Shown here one piece after another: positions 1 through 7,151 of a stretch of DNA of 14,085 bases; positions within the stretch are counted from its first letter, which is position 1; each line of letters starts with the position of its first letter. Source of the DNA: Dehalococcoidales bacterium (GTDB taxonomy: Bacteria; Chloroflexota; Dehalococcoidia; Dehalococcoidales; Fen-1064); NCBI GenBank assembly GCA_028712845.1, contig JAQTPO010000039.1, positions 1 through 14,085 on the forward strand, in the 5' to 3' direction. The notes below the pieces were generated by a model. It was given only the letters and a program-made list of their open reading frames with translations, made no database searches and was not told the DNA's origin. The position numbers and the translations under genes are program-made.

Positions 1-1138
1 CAGCCACAATTTTTGTTGCTTCGCTCATCAACTCAGAACGTGTCAATACATCAGTCGGATTTCCCAGGATATACCCGGCGTCAGTTTCAGTCAGTTGTTT
101 CAATCTCCGCCTGTTTTCAGAATTCAGTTGGGGCATAATCAGCCCGGCATTATAACACTCATCAGCCGCGTGGACACTGGGACCACCGCCCGAGCCAACC
201 AGTCCAATATTCCTCCCCTTCGGAAAAGGCATCTTGAGGAACAATAGCGCCATATCCACGATTTCTTCGATACTGTGCACCTGGACAGCACCTGCTTGTT
301 TTAGTAAGCTCTTCCAGACCTCGGCTGAACCGGATAGAGAAGCAGTATGAGAAGCCGCTGTCCTGGAACCACCTTCACTCAAGCCGGCTTTATAAATTAT
401 GACCGGTTTTTTGCTTGCGGTTTTTTTCAGGACTTCGATAAAACGTTTGCCGCCTTTTACGCCTTCAATGTAGGCTCCAATCATGCTGGTATCAGGGTCA
501 TTCGTAAAATATTCAAGAAAATCGCACTCATTAATGTCTGTCCCATTCCCATAACTGATAGCTTTACTAAAAAGCACCTTACGCTTGATTGCTTCGGTAA
601 CGCAGTGGATACTATTGCCACCGCTTTGAGCGATAAAACCAAGAGTCCCACTCTCCATGGTGAACGCCTTCTGGTTCGGGAAGCTACGGGAGAACGTCAT
701 GCTGGTTTTGGGACAATATATTCCCATGCAGTTGGGACCCAGAATCCTGATACCCAAACGGCGGGCTTTAGCTATCATTTCTTGCTCTAAGTTACGACCT
801 TCATCACTGCCGGTCTCGCTAAAACCTGCCGTAAACAGGTGCATTGCTTTTACTCCCTTTGCGGCACCTTCATCCAGTAGTCCACTAATAGACCTGGCAG
901 GTATTCCGACTACGACGTAGTCAACACTACCGGGGATATCTTTTAAACTCTTATATATCTTTAATCCTGAGATTTCACCGCCACCTTGTCCAACAGGGTA
1001 AAGGTTTCCCGGAAAACCTGATTCTATATAATCATGGAGATAAGTCCCTGCAGGAGTCCTGCGTGACGGGTCACTTGAAACACCTACAAACGCAACAGAT
1101 TTCGGATGAAAAAGAAAATCTAGCCCTGATTCAGTCAT
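1..1138 (-). CDS. NDP-forming acyl-CoA synthetase, CoA-binding/ligase part (C-terminus cut by window edge)
   Basis: I translated this by hand: 379 codons are open from ATG at 1138 to the window edge, so the 3' end is missing. It resembles the alpha-type part of ADP/NDP-forming acyl-CoA synthetases, which interconvert a carboxylate plus CoA plus NTP with acyl-CoA plus NDP in the cytoplasm. The N-terminal CoA-binding Rossmann domain covers about residues 8-140, with HPKSVAFVGVS near residue 11 and LGPNCMGI at 133-140. A succinyl-CoA-ligase-like domain follows, with AQSGG at 170-174 and SHTASLSGS at 263-271. H264 fits the histidine that is phosphorylated in the family. GSGGGPS (315-321) and GNPTD (359-363) match the following linker domain. 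An AAGGAG site lies a few bases before the ATG. Whether an ATP-grasp beta part is fused or separate lies outside the window. The substrate is unknown. The neighbouring AOR suggests it could activate the acid that AOR makes, which is inference. Confidence 0.88.
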   Translation of the reverse strand, partial: MTESGLDFLFHPKSVAFVGVSSDPSRRTPAGTYLHDYIESGFPGNLYPVGQGGGEISGLKIYKSLKDIPGSVDYVVVGIPARSISGLLDEGAAKGVKAMHLFTAGFSETGSDEGRNLEQEMIAKARRLGIRILGPNCMGIYCPKTSMTFSRSFPNQKAFTMESGTLGFIAQSGGNSIHCVTEAIKRKVLFSKAISYGNGTDINECDFLEYFTNDPDTSMIGAYIEGVKGGKRFIEVLKKTASKKPVIIYKAGLSEGGSRTAASHTASLSGSAEVWKSLLKQAGAVQVHSIEEIVDMALLFLKMPFPKGRNIGLVGSGGGPSVHAADECYNAGLIMPQLNSENRRRLKQLTETDAGYILGNPTDVLTRSELMSEATKIVA

Positions 1139-1150
1139 TCCAACTCCTTG

Positions 1151-1198
1151 TTAAAAAATAATGGCTGAGATTCCGGTTTAACTCCCCGATATCTCAGC
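1151..1198 (-). terminator. Hairpin plus T-tract: terminator of the dap unit or attenuator of the acyl-CoA synthetase gene
   Basis: On the minus strand an 8-bp perfect stem forms between GCTGAGAT (1198-1191) and ATCTCAGC (1171-1164). It extends past a 2x2 internal loop by CGG/CCG and is followed by the T-rich run ATTATTTTTTA (1161-1151). The T-run ends only a few bases before the AAGGAG site of the acyl-CoA synthetase gene. It could end transcripts from dapL about 165 bases downstream of its stop codon, or act as a leader attenuator. Confidence 0.6.
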
Positions 1199-1283
1199 AA
1201 CATATATCTGATTGTACCGCTAGAATCTCACTTTGAGCAAATAATTGAATGGGTTCAGTAGATTCCGCTTATAGCCATTAACA

Positions 1284-1328
1284 AAGAGAGGCCGGATGTT
1301 CCCTGAAAAGAGCCCTCCAACCTCTCTT
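1284..1328. repeat. 8-bp inverted repeat just downstream of dapL
   Basis: AAGAGAGG at 1284-1291 and CCTCTCTT at 1321-1328 are perfectly complementary, separated by 29 bases. It starts about 33 bases beyond the dapL stop codon. The loop is long and no T-run follows in the minus direction, so a terminator role is uncertain; it may stabilise the 3' end of the transcript. Confidence 0.3.
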
Positions 1329-1360
1329 AAGCAAATAGCTCGCGATATCAATAGATAAAG

Positions 1361-2551
1361 CTAAACTTTTTTGGGTCGAAGGATGTTTTTGCTATCGTGC
1401 CATTGCGCCATACGGGAAAGCCCTTTGAGCAATGAGGCATCAGGGATAGTGAGTGACAGCCTGACGTAGCCTTCGCCGTTACGCCCGTAACCGATACCGG
1501 GTGTCACGACTACGCCCACTTTATCCAGCAAATCATTGGCAAATTCTACCGAAGTGAAACCATTGGGCACTTTCGCCCAGATATAGAGGCTGGCTTTCGG
1601 AGAGTTTGCCTCAAGTCCCATCTTGTTCAGCGTATCAACAATCAAATCGCGGCGGCGCTGGTAAATATCATTGTGTTCTTTAATACAATCCTGCGGACCT
1701 TCTAATGCCGCAATCGCCGCATATTGAATAGCCTGAGGAATGCCTGAATCCATGTTAGACTTCATTGTTTTCAACGCATTAATCACCGTGGCATTTCCTA
1801 CCGCCATACCAATCCGCCAACCGGTCATATTATATGTTTTCGATAAGGAGTGAAATTCGATGCCTACCTCTTTAGCGCTTTTTGCCTGTAAAAAGCTAAC
1901 CGGAGTATAACCATCAAAGGCTACCTCAGAATAAGGTCCATCATGACAGATACAAATATCGTATTTCCCGGCAAACTCGACGGCTCTGTTAAAGAACTCG
2001 ATATCAGCAGTGGCGCCGGTAGGGTTATTGGGATAATTCAGCCACAAAAGCTTAGTTTTCTGAAGAACATTTACCGGTATCCTGCTTAAGTCGGGCAAAA
2101 AATTGTTTCCGGGAGAAATGGGCAGATAATACGGTCTGCCGCCAACAAGGTTCGTCCCGATAGAATAGACAGGATATCCCGGGTCGGTCATAAGCGCAGT
2201 ATCTCCGGGATTCAGCAAACACAGCGCAACATGGGCAATTCCTTCCTTTGAACCGATAAGCGGCGCAATCTCTTTTTCAGGGTCAAGAGAAATACCGAAT
2301 CGCTTTCCGTACCACACGGCAATTGCCTTTCTGAGCTCCGGTAGTCCTTCGGATTCCGGATAACGGTGATTTACAGGTTCTTGTGCTGATTCGCAGAGTT
2401 TCTTGATAATATGTGACGGTGTGGGTATATCGGGGTCACCGATACCGAAACTAACAACATCTTCGCCACGGGCTTTTCTTTCTGCAATCTTGCGACTGAT
2501 TTCAACGAATAGATACGGCGGTAATTTTTCAACTCTTCCAGATAATCTCAC
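1361..2551 (-). CDS. dapL: LL-diaminopimelate aminotransferase
   Basis: This is a 396-residue class I/II PLP aminotransferase. DapL converts tetrahydrodipicolinate to LL-2,6-diaminopimelate in one step with glutamate as amino donor, bypassing the succinylase and acetylase branches of lysine and peptidoglycan synthesis. Visible signatures are [11 protein letters not shown] near residue 35, [10 protein letters not shown] near 98, NYPNNPTGA (172-180), [13 protein letters not shown] (202-214, with D204 and Y207 at PLP-contact positions), and [15 protein letters not shown], where K238 is the Schiff-base lysine. The N-terminus ([16 protein letters not shown]) matches the DapL type I know from Dehalococcoides-like bacteria. 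The start codon is GTG, with AAAGGGA about 9 bases upstream. It lies 50 bases downstream of dapF, which makes the next enzyme of the same pathway and supports DapL over a generic aspartate aminotransferase. It is probably in one transcript with dapF. Confidence 0.92.
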   Translation of the reverse strand: MRLSGRVEKLPPYLFVEISRKIAERKARGEDVVSFGIGDPDIPTPSHIIKKLCESAQEPVNHRYPESEGLPELRKAIAVWYGKRFGISLDPEKEIAPLIGSKEGIAHVALCLLNPGDTALMTDPGYPVYSIGTNLVGGRPYYLPISPGNNFLPDLSRIPVNVLQKTKLLWLNYPNNPTGATADIEFFNRAVEFAGKYDICICHDGPYSEVAFDGYTPVSFLQAKSAKEVGIEFHSLSKTYNMTGWRIGMAVGNATVINALKTMKSNMDSGIPQAIQYAAIAALEGPQDCIKEHNDIYQRRRDLIVDTLNKMGLEANSPKASLYIWAKVPNGFTSVEFANDLLDKVGVVVTPGIGYGRNGEGYVRLSLTIPDASLLKGLSRMAQWHDSKNILRPKKV

Positions 2552-2601
2552 TATTACATCCCTTTCTAATTAATTCTACATTGGTTATTCATACATATAT
2601 T

Positions 2602-3450
2602 TTACCATTCTCCGGTAAATACGGTTATGGCAGGTCCACTAAGGAATACGTCGCCTACCGTATCCCATTCCACAATCAAAACGCCACCCGGTAAATGTAC
2701 GTGCACTTTTTTATCGAGGTATCCGAGTAAATTTCCCGCAACAGTGATTGCACAAGCACCGCTGCCACAGGCAAGGGTCTCCCCTACTCCCCGCTCCCAA
2801 ACACGGGCTACAACCCGTTTACGGTCAATGACGTTAACAATCTCAAAATTAGTTTCATCCTGAAACAATTTATGTTGTTCAATTTTTGGTCCCAGGTACG
2901 CCAACGGGAAATCATCCACTGTCCCATTGCAAAAATGTATCGCGTGGGGATTTCCCATCGAAACAAGACTGAGCAACAGGTCTTTTCCATCGACTTTAAT
3001 CGAGCAATTCAATACTGACTTTATGTCAACTTCATTCTTGTGATAGACAGTTTTCGCCGGATTACCATTATGTCCTACTTTGGGCTCGCCCATATTTGCC
3101 AAAATTTCGGTGTCTTTTTCTTTTCGACGGTGTATTCTTGCCGTCCTGATACCTGCCGATGTCTCTACCGCTATCTCAGAATCATTTCTATGTCTGTTAC
3201 CATCGATATAATGTTTAACCAAACATCTCAATCCATTTCCGCACACGGTGGATTCGGAGCCATCGGCGTTGAAGATACGCATCTTAAAATCAGCAACCTT
3301 TGAAGGAGAAGCTACCAATAGTCCATCGGCGCCAATTCCGTAATGACGGTCGCACATTTTTACTGCCAGTTTCGACCAATCGCGACGATTCTGTTCACTA
3401 TCGATAACGACAAAGTCATTACCAGCTCCCTGCATTTTGGTGAATTTCAT
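2602..3450 (-). CDS. dapF: Diaminopimelate epimerase
   Basis: A 282-residue protein, normal for DapF, which converts LL-diaminopimelate to meso-diaminopimelate in the cytoplasm without a cofactor. The N-terminus KFTKMQGAGNDFVVID is the classic family opening. The two catalytic cysteines are C70 in STVCGNGLRC and C228 in TLACGSGACA. The substrate-contact segments MGNPHA (165-170) and WERGVGET (218-225) are present. I chose ATG 3450 because the family start follows directly. A longer frame from GTG 3495 would add 15 atypical residues and overlap the AOR stop codon. Ribosome binding is weak (AAGAGAG about 15 bases before the ATG), so translational coupling to the AOR gene 35 bases upstream is plausible. 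DapL follows downstream, giving two consecutive steps of the lysine/peptidoglycan branch. Confidence 0.95.
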   Translation of the reverse strand: MKFTKMQGAGNDFVVIDSEQNRRDWSKLAVKMCDRHYGIGADGLLVASPSKVADFKMRIFNADGSESTVCGNGLRCLVKHYIDGNRHRNDSEIAVETSAGIRTARIHRRKEKDTEILANMGEPKVGHNGNPAKTVYHKNEVDIKSVLNCSIKVDGKDLLLSLVSMGNPHAIHFCNGTVDDFPLAYLGPKIEQHKLFQDETNFEIVNVIDRKRVVARVWERGVGETLACGSGACAITVAGNLLGYLDKKVHVHLPGGVLIVEWDTVGDVFLSGPAITVFTGEW

Positions 3451-3485
3451 TTCGTGTTTAGCTATCTCTCTTAGTAAATATATCT

Positions 3486-5312
3486 TTAGCCCCACAGGTC
3501 ATTGGCAGCATCTATAAGCCCAAGCTGAATCAGTTTCTCTTTCTTCGGCTTACCGGTAACCCAATCCCACTGACGATATTCATAGTATTCTTTCAACAAC
3601 ACATCCATATTAGGCGATTTCCCAGCAGTGCTACCTTCTTTCATAGCATTGGTAACAATACGCGGTAAATGGTCATCACTACGGGTAACACCCAATTTAT
3701 TACTGATAGCCCTTTTGATATTCATAGAGCGTTCACCGATAGTGTTAAGGTCGTCAGCTGTGCAGTTCCAGCCAGTGATGGCATTTAACATATCAGCCAT
3801 CATCGTCGGCGCTAGATTAGAAAACTTACACATCGCAATGGAATCAAAGATATCCCTGTAATTCTGAAGTCTTGCCGCCATCGGCGCTTTCCCTTCAGAC
3901 TGAAATCTATTGGTCGGTTTAATATCATATTCCTTTATACTACCACCGAGGTCGATGCCGTAATAATTGCCCCTGAGATGACAGGCTCCTCTGGAACCTG
4001 TGGCATAGCTTATTGCCATACCAGTAGTTGACCTCGGGTCGTGCATCGGTATCTCAAGTCCCTTGACCTGCGCCACCTCTTCAGTATCAGCACCGAGGGC
4101 TTTTGCTACCTTGAGCGAACCTTCAGCCAGTAAATCTCCAATACCTTCTCTTTTTACCATCATTTCCAGCAGTCTAATAATTACTCTGGCATCACCCCAT
4201 TCAATTTTCATCCCCGCTTTCTTTTCTGTCAGGATACCCTTCTCGAATAAGTACATTGCGTAAGCAATGGTAGAACCAGCAGTAATGGTATCAATACCAT
4301 AAACATTACACAGGTGATTAGCATAGATAATCGAGTCTTTATCAAAGTTCCAGCACTGGGAACCGAACATACCCACTGTCTCATATTCTGGACCATCCAC
4401 CTCTGCAATGTCCATCCGGAAGTTTTTAATTACTTTCCCGCATATCGTCGGACAGCCGAAACAAGCATAGTTCTCCATCGTATAGGCACGCCGGAAAGCC
4501 GTGCCATTAACCCGTTGTATCGGGAAATCGGCTCTGGTGAAATAACGTGCCGTGGTATCCCCAAACACAAAGCCCGTATCCATAAAGCCCAAAGTGCCAT
4601 ATTCGAACATTGAAGCACGACTGTTAATCATGGTCGCGCGCGCCTTCTTGGCAAGCTCTCTGACTTTAGCTTCGTCAGCCAGCGTCACCTTACAGTTCCC
4701 GGTGACAGCTACTGCTTTTAAGTTCTTGCTTCCCATCAAAGCGCCCATGCCGGTACGGCCTGCCGCCCGGCCGGCATCGTTCATTACAGCGGCAAATTTC
4801 ACCAGATTTTCCCCACCAACGCCAATGCAAGAAATACTCAGACCTTTCTGATTGAGTTCTTTCTTGATAATTTCCTGAGTTTCATAACTATCTTTGCCCC
4901 ATAAATGAGAAGCGTCTTTTATTTCGGCTTTACCATTGTTAATGTAAAGGTAAACAGGCTTTTTCGCTTTACCGGTAAGAAAGATGCCGTCATATCCTGC
5001 TGCTTTCATACGGAATGGGAAAACACCGCCGGTGGTAGCTTCCCCCCAGAATCCTGATTGCGGCGAAATTCCACAGACCGAACTGCGACTTACCATCGGT
5101 AGCGGTGTGCCGACGAAAGGCCCAGCCGCAAATACCAGCGGATTATCGGCACCCATCGGGTCCATGCCATTTTTCACAGAGCTGTAAATCAACTTTGCGC
5201 TCAAACCGGCGCCGCCCAAGAAATCCTTTGCCTGTTCTTCAGTAATAGGCAAGTCTTTCATTTCTCCGGCGTCTAAATCAACATGGAGGAATTTACCAAA
5301 ATAACCGAACAT
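3486..5312 (-). CDS. aor: Aldehyde ferredoxin oxidoreductase (tungsten/molybdenum bis-pterin enzyme)
   Basis: A 608-residue protein, the size of the Pyrococcus furiosus AOR (605). The family interconverts aldehydes and carboxylic acids with ferredoxin as electron carrier, using a tungsto-bispterin and one [4Fe-4S] cluster. The N-terminal AFOR domain opens with YFGKFLHVDLDAGE and carries FLGGAGLSAKL, VCGISPQSGFWGEATTGG (79-96) and GRAAGRTGMGALMGSKNLKA (181-200), which contact the pterin cofactor. The cluster ligands are C284, C287 and C291 (CFGCPTIC) and C495 (AMCKF), matching the known CX2CX3C...C arrangement. PEYET (308-312) and CHLRG (444-448) match the acidic and histidine positions near the active site. 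No signal peptide is seen, so it should be cytoplasmic. ATG 5312 has AGGAG upstream, and that site overlaps the stop codon of the alcohol dehydrogenase gene only 12 bases away, so the two are almost certainly co-translated. The substrate cannot be read from the sequence. Confidence 0.95.
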   Translation of the reverse strand: MFGYFGKFLHVDLDAGEMKDLPITEEQAKDFLGGAGLSAKLIYSSVKNGMDPMGADNPLVFAAGPFVGTPLPMVSRSSVCGISPQSGFWGEATTGGVFPFRMKAAGYDGIFLTGKAKKPVYLYINNGKAEIKDASHLWGKDSYETQEIIKKELNQKGLSISCIGVGGENLVKFAAVMNDAGRAAGRTGMGALMGSKNLKAVAVTGNCKVTLADEAKVRELAKKARATMINSRASMFEYGTLGFMDTGFVFGDTTARYFTRADFPIQRVNGTAFRRAYTMENYACFGCPTICGKVIKNFRMDIAEVDGPEYETVGMFGSQCWNFDKDSIIYANHLCNVYGIDTITAGSTIAYAMYLFEKGILTEKKAGMKIEWGDARVIIRLLEMMVKREGIGDLLAEGSLKVAKALGADTEEVAQVKGLEIPMHDPRSTTGMAISYATGSRGACHLRGNYYGIDLGGSIKEYDIKPTNRFQSEGKAPMAARLQNYRDIFDSIAMCKFSNLAPTMMADMLNAITGWNCTADDLNTIGERSMNIKRAISNKLGVTRSDDHLPRIVTNAMKEGSTAGKSPNMDVLLKEYYEYRQWDWVTGKPKKEKLIQLGLIDAANDLWG

Positions 5313-5324
5313 CGCTGATGTCTC

Positions 5325-6584
5325 CTAAAAATCTACATCCTTGCCTTCAAAGGCATAAAGGAACAATTTTTCACATTGCTCTTCGGTCATCCACCTGGGA
5401 CTGCCAAAGGTATCCGGGTCTTCAATGGAATCAATGACCAATTTCTTCATATTCTTATCCAATTGCTCTCTGGTAATACCTATGCCCTTCAAATCGGTTG
5501 GAACATCCAGTTCCCGTAGTAATAATTTTACTCTGCTTACGAGATTAGTGAGCTTTTCTGCCGGTGTTTTTCCTGTAATATCGAGTATTTTGCAGATATC
5601 CAGGTATTTATCAGAAACTACCGAGTAAAACTGCATGGTATAAGGAATAAAGACGCCTACTGCAATACCATGATGCACGTGGAAAATTTTACCCAGGGCA
5701 TGCCCCAAACTATGAGTTAATGTACAAGCACCGTTGCCGAATGCCATCCCGGAAACACTGGCAGCAATAAGCATCTTGAGTCGTGCTTCTCTGTCTCTCG
5801 GGCTGCGATACGCTCTCGGGAGATATTTGAAAACCAATTCAATTGCCTTAAGAGCCAACGCATCTGTAATATCATATGATGCAGGGGATAGTACATCGTC
5901 CATCGAATGTGCCAGCGCATCCAGTCCTGTACCTGCTGTTAGCTTAGGAGGCATACCTATTGTGAAACTGGGGTCTAAAGCCGCAAAGTCAGGGAACAGT
6001 TCGCGGGAAGCGATAGGCACTTTCCGATCAGTGGCTAAATCAGTTAAAACGGCGGCACCGGTGCATTCTGAGCCAGTGCCACTGGTAGTCGGCACTGCCA
6101 GGAAATGTGCTTTGCTCCTCAAATTTAGAAACGCAGACGGGGACAATGTCTTCAAATCGGTAATATCCGGACGAACGTAGAGAATCCATGCCGCCTTTGC
6201 CATATCCATTACCGACCCACCACCGACCGCTACTATTAAATCAGGAGCAAAGGTAGTCATTGCATCAGCGCATGACTTAACATTGTCCAGGGGTACTTCT
6301 TCTTGAGTCTTATCCCAAATTTCAGTAGTAAATTTTCCATTATTCAAGGAAGTCGAGACCTTTTCCGCCAAGTCTTTGATATGCTCATCGGTGACGATAA
6401 AGGCTTTTTTCTGCGGGCAGAATGGAGCAATGTAAGCAACAATGCCTCCACCGTTCTCTGGAATAGCATTAACGCCCATAAATAGTTTAGGCGTAAAAAA
6501 AGTGCTGGATAACCCTTTCGCACCGCTGGTATTTCCCAGCTGAGCGCGGTCTCTAAAACCTGGTGTATTAAACCAGTAACTCAT
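5325..6584 (-). CDS. Iron-containing alcohol dehydrogenase
   Basis: A 419-residue group III (Fe-dependent) alcohol dehydrogenase, interconverting an alcohol and an aldehyde or ketone with NAD(P). The nucleotide-binding motif AVGGGSVMDMAK is at 119-130 and PTTSGTGSE at 165-173. The metal ligands are D222 and H226 (GLDALAHSMDD), H291 (THSLGHALG) and H305 (HVHHG). Their spacing (4, 65 and 14 residues) is exactly that of well-known Fe-ADHs. An N-terminal stretch of about 30 residues (SYWFNTPGFRDRAQLGNTSG) precedes the usual start of the fold and looks subfamily-specific. ATG 6584 has AGAGGAG six bases upstream. It is the first gene of the minus-strand block, directly followed by AOR. This suggests an alcohol-aldehyde-acid route, or aldehyde reduction to dump electrons. 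It is transcribed away from the ArsR regulator, which may control it. Substrate unknown. Confidence 0.93.
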   Translation of the reverse strand: MSYWFNTPGFRDRAQLGNTSGAKGLSSTFFTPKLFMGVNAIPENGGGIVAYIAPFCPQKKAFIVTDEHIKDLAEKVSTSLNNGKFTTEIWDKTQEEVPLDNVKSCADAMTTFAPDLIVAVGGGSVMDMAKAAWILYVRPDITDLKTLSPSAFLNLRSKAHFLAVPTTSGTGSECTGAAVLTDLATDRKVPIASRELFPDFAALDPSFTIGMPPKLTAGTGLDALAHSMDDVLSPASYDITDALALKAIELVFKYLPRAYRSPRDREARLKMLIAASVSGMAFGNGACTLTHSLGHALGKIFHVHHGIAVGVFIPYTMQFYSVVSDKYLDICKILDITGKTPAEKLTNLVSRVKLLLRELDVPTDLKGIGITREQLDKNMKKLVIDSIEDPDTFGSPRWMTEEQCEKLFLYAFEGKDVDF

Positions 6585-6624
6585 CTAATACTCCTCTAAG
6601 CAGACAATTTGAAAGGAGACAAAA

Positions 6625-6732
6625 ATGATGATTGGTACTATATATATTATTTTTGAATTATATCATAAATGCAAACGAATCTGTCCTAGAGATGGAATTT
6701 CATGTATTGACATATTTCTAAAAAGCGCATAA
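6625..6732 (+). other. Unlikely small ORF (35 codons) in the divergent promoter region
   Basis: ATG 6625 is preceded by AAGGAG at good spacing and the frame stays open for 35 codons (begins MMIGTIYIIFELYHK, ends IFLKSA). It runs across both candidate divergent promoters and stops on the arsR -10 element, in very AT-rich DNA. No promoter for it is visible. It is listed for completeness and is more likely chance than a gene. Confidence 0.12.
6657..6662 (-). promoter_or_regulatory. Candidate -10 element of the alcohol dehydrogenase operon
   Basis: A perfect minus-strand TATAAT lies about 75 bases before the alcohol dehydrogenase ATG in an AT-rich tract. No good -35 hexamer stands at 16-18 bases; AGGACA at 19 bases is the best I see. 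It could be an activator-dependent or weak promoter, or chance in AT-rich DNA. Confidence 0.35.
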
Positions 6733-6735
6733 TAT
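6707..6735 (+). promoter_or_regulatory. Sigma70-type promoter of the arsR-oxidoreductase operon
   Basis: A perfect -35 TTGACA (6707-6712) is separated by exactly 17 bases from the -10 TAATAT (6730-6735). Transcription would begin near 6742, leaving a leader of about 45 bases before the regulator ATG at 6788. This is the strongest promoter in the window by consensus. Confidence 0.8.
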
Positions 6736-6745
6736 ACAATTGTAT
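6734..6745. promoter_or_regulatory. Candidate ArsR-family operator (12-bp perfect palindrome)
   Basis: ATACAATTGTAT is perfectly palindromic, overlaps the end of the -10 element and covers the predicted start point, the classic place for autorepression. A second ATTGTA copy stands at 6768-6773, 29 bases from the ATTGTA inside the palindrome. Assigning it to the adjacent regulator is inference. Confidence 0.5.
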
Positions 6746-6787
6746 GATAATATTCGTATATCCATATATTGTACGGGGGAGTGTTCA

Positions 6788-7123
6788 ATGATAGCCAAGC
6801 GTGATATGGAACTTTATAAATTTAAGGCAGCTATCTGTAAATCTTTTGCAGACCCTAAGAGATTAGTAATAATAGAAGAATTAAGAGAAGGGCAAAAATC
6901 CGTCAGCGACCTGATTCGCATTCTCGCCATACCTCAGGCGGCTGTCTCCCGCCACCTTGCCGTTTTACGTGAAAAAGGCATCGTCGATTTCCGTCGCCAA
7001 GGCACCAGTGTTTTTTATAGTCTCACCGACCCCAGAATATGTGAAGCCTGCGACCTGGTTCACAGCATACTTCTGACCCGACTGGAAAAGAATCACAAGC
7101 TGATCGAAAAAGAAGACAGATAA
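6788..7123 (+). CDS. ArsR-family winged-helix transcriptional regulator
   Basis: A 111-residue small winged-helix repressor. Residues about 12-90 form the ArsR fold: SFADPKRLVIIEEL (helix), SVSDLIRILAIPQAAVSRHLAVLREKGIV (HTH with recognition helix) and DFRRQGTSVFYSLTD (beta wing). I chose ATG 6788 because GGGGGAG lies six bases upstream. A 16-codon upstream extension from TTG 6740 overlaps the promoter start site and looks non-coding. The ELCVCD metal motif of arsenic/cadmium sensors is absent from the recognition-helix region. Its only cysteines are C17 and the pair C85/C88 (CEAC) at the start of the last helix, so a metal, redox or small-molecule signal is possible. The oxidoreductase gene follows after 28 bases in the same transcript. 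Target genes are probably that operon and perhaps the divergent alcohol dehydrogenase operon. Confidence 0.88.
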   Translation: MIAKRDMELYKFKAAICKSFADPKRLVIIEELREGQKSVSDLIRILAIPQAAVSRHLAVLREKGIVDFRRQGTSVFYSLTDPRICEACDLVHSILLTRLEKNHKLIEKEDR

Positions 7124-7151
7124 AAACTCCATAAATATTGAGGAGGTTAGA

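Noticed and set aside
347..920. Two plus-strand ORFs of 147 and 87 codons
   Set aside because: They lie antisense to the acyl-CoA synthetase gene, which has clear family motifs throughout this stretch. The ORFs have no recognisable motif.
1139..1360. T-box or other known riboswitch in the acyl-CoA synthetase leader
   Set aside because: I see no T-box consensus and no known riboswitch core, only the hairpin and its alternative pairing.
3451..3495. N-terminal extension of dapF from GTG 3495
   Set aside because: The DapF family starts at KFTKMQGAGNDF. The extension overlaps the AOR stop codon and has no ribosome site.
6625..6732. 35-codon ORF with a good AAGGAG site in the divergent promoter region
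   Set aside because: It covers the promoters of both flanking operons and has no promoter of its own or recognisable product. The purine-rich site is probably chance. Listed at very low confidence only.
6740..6787. 16-codon N-terminal extension of the ArsR-type regulator from TTG 6740
   Set aside because: It would begin at or before the predicted transcription start, and GGGGGAG at 6775-6781 clearly serves ATG 6788.
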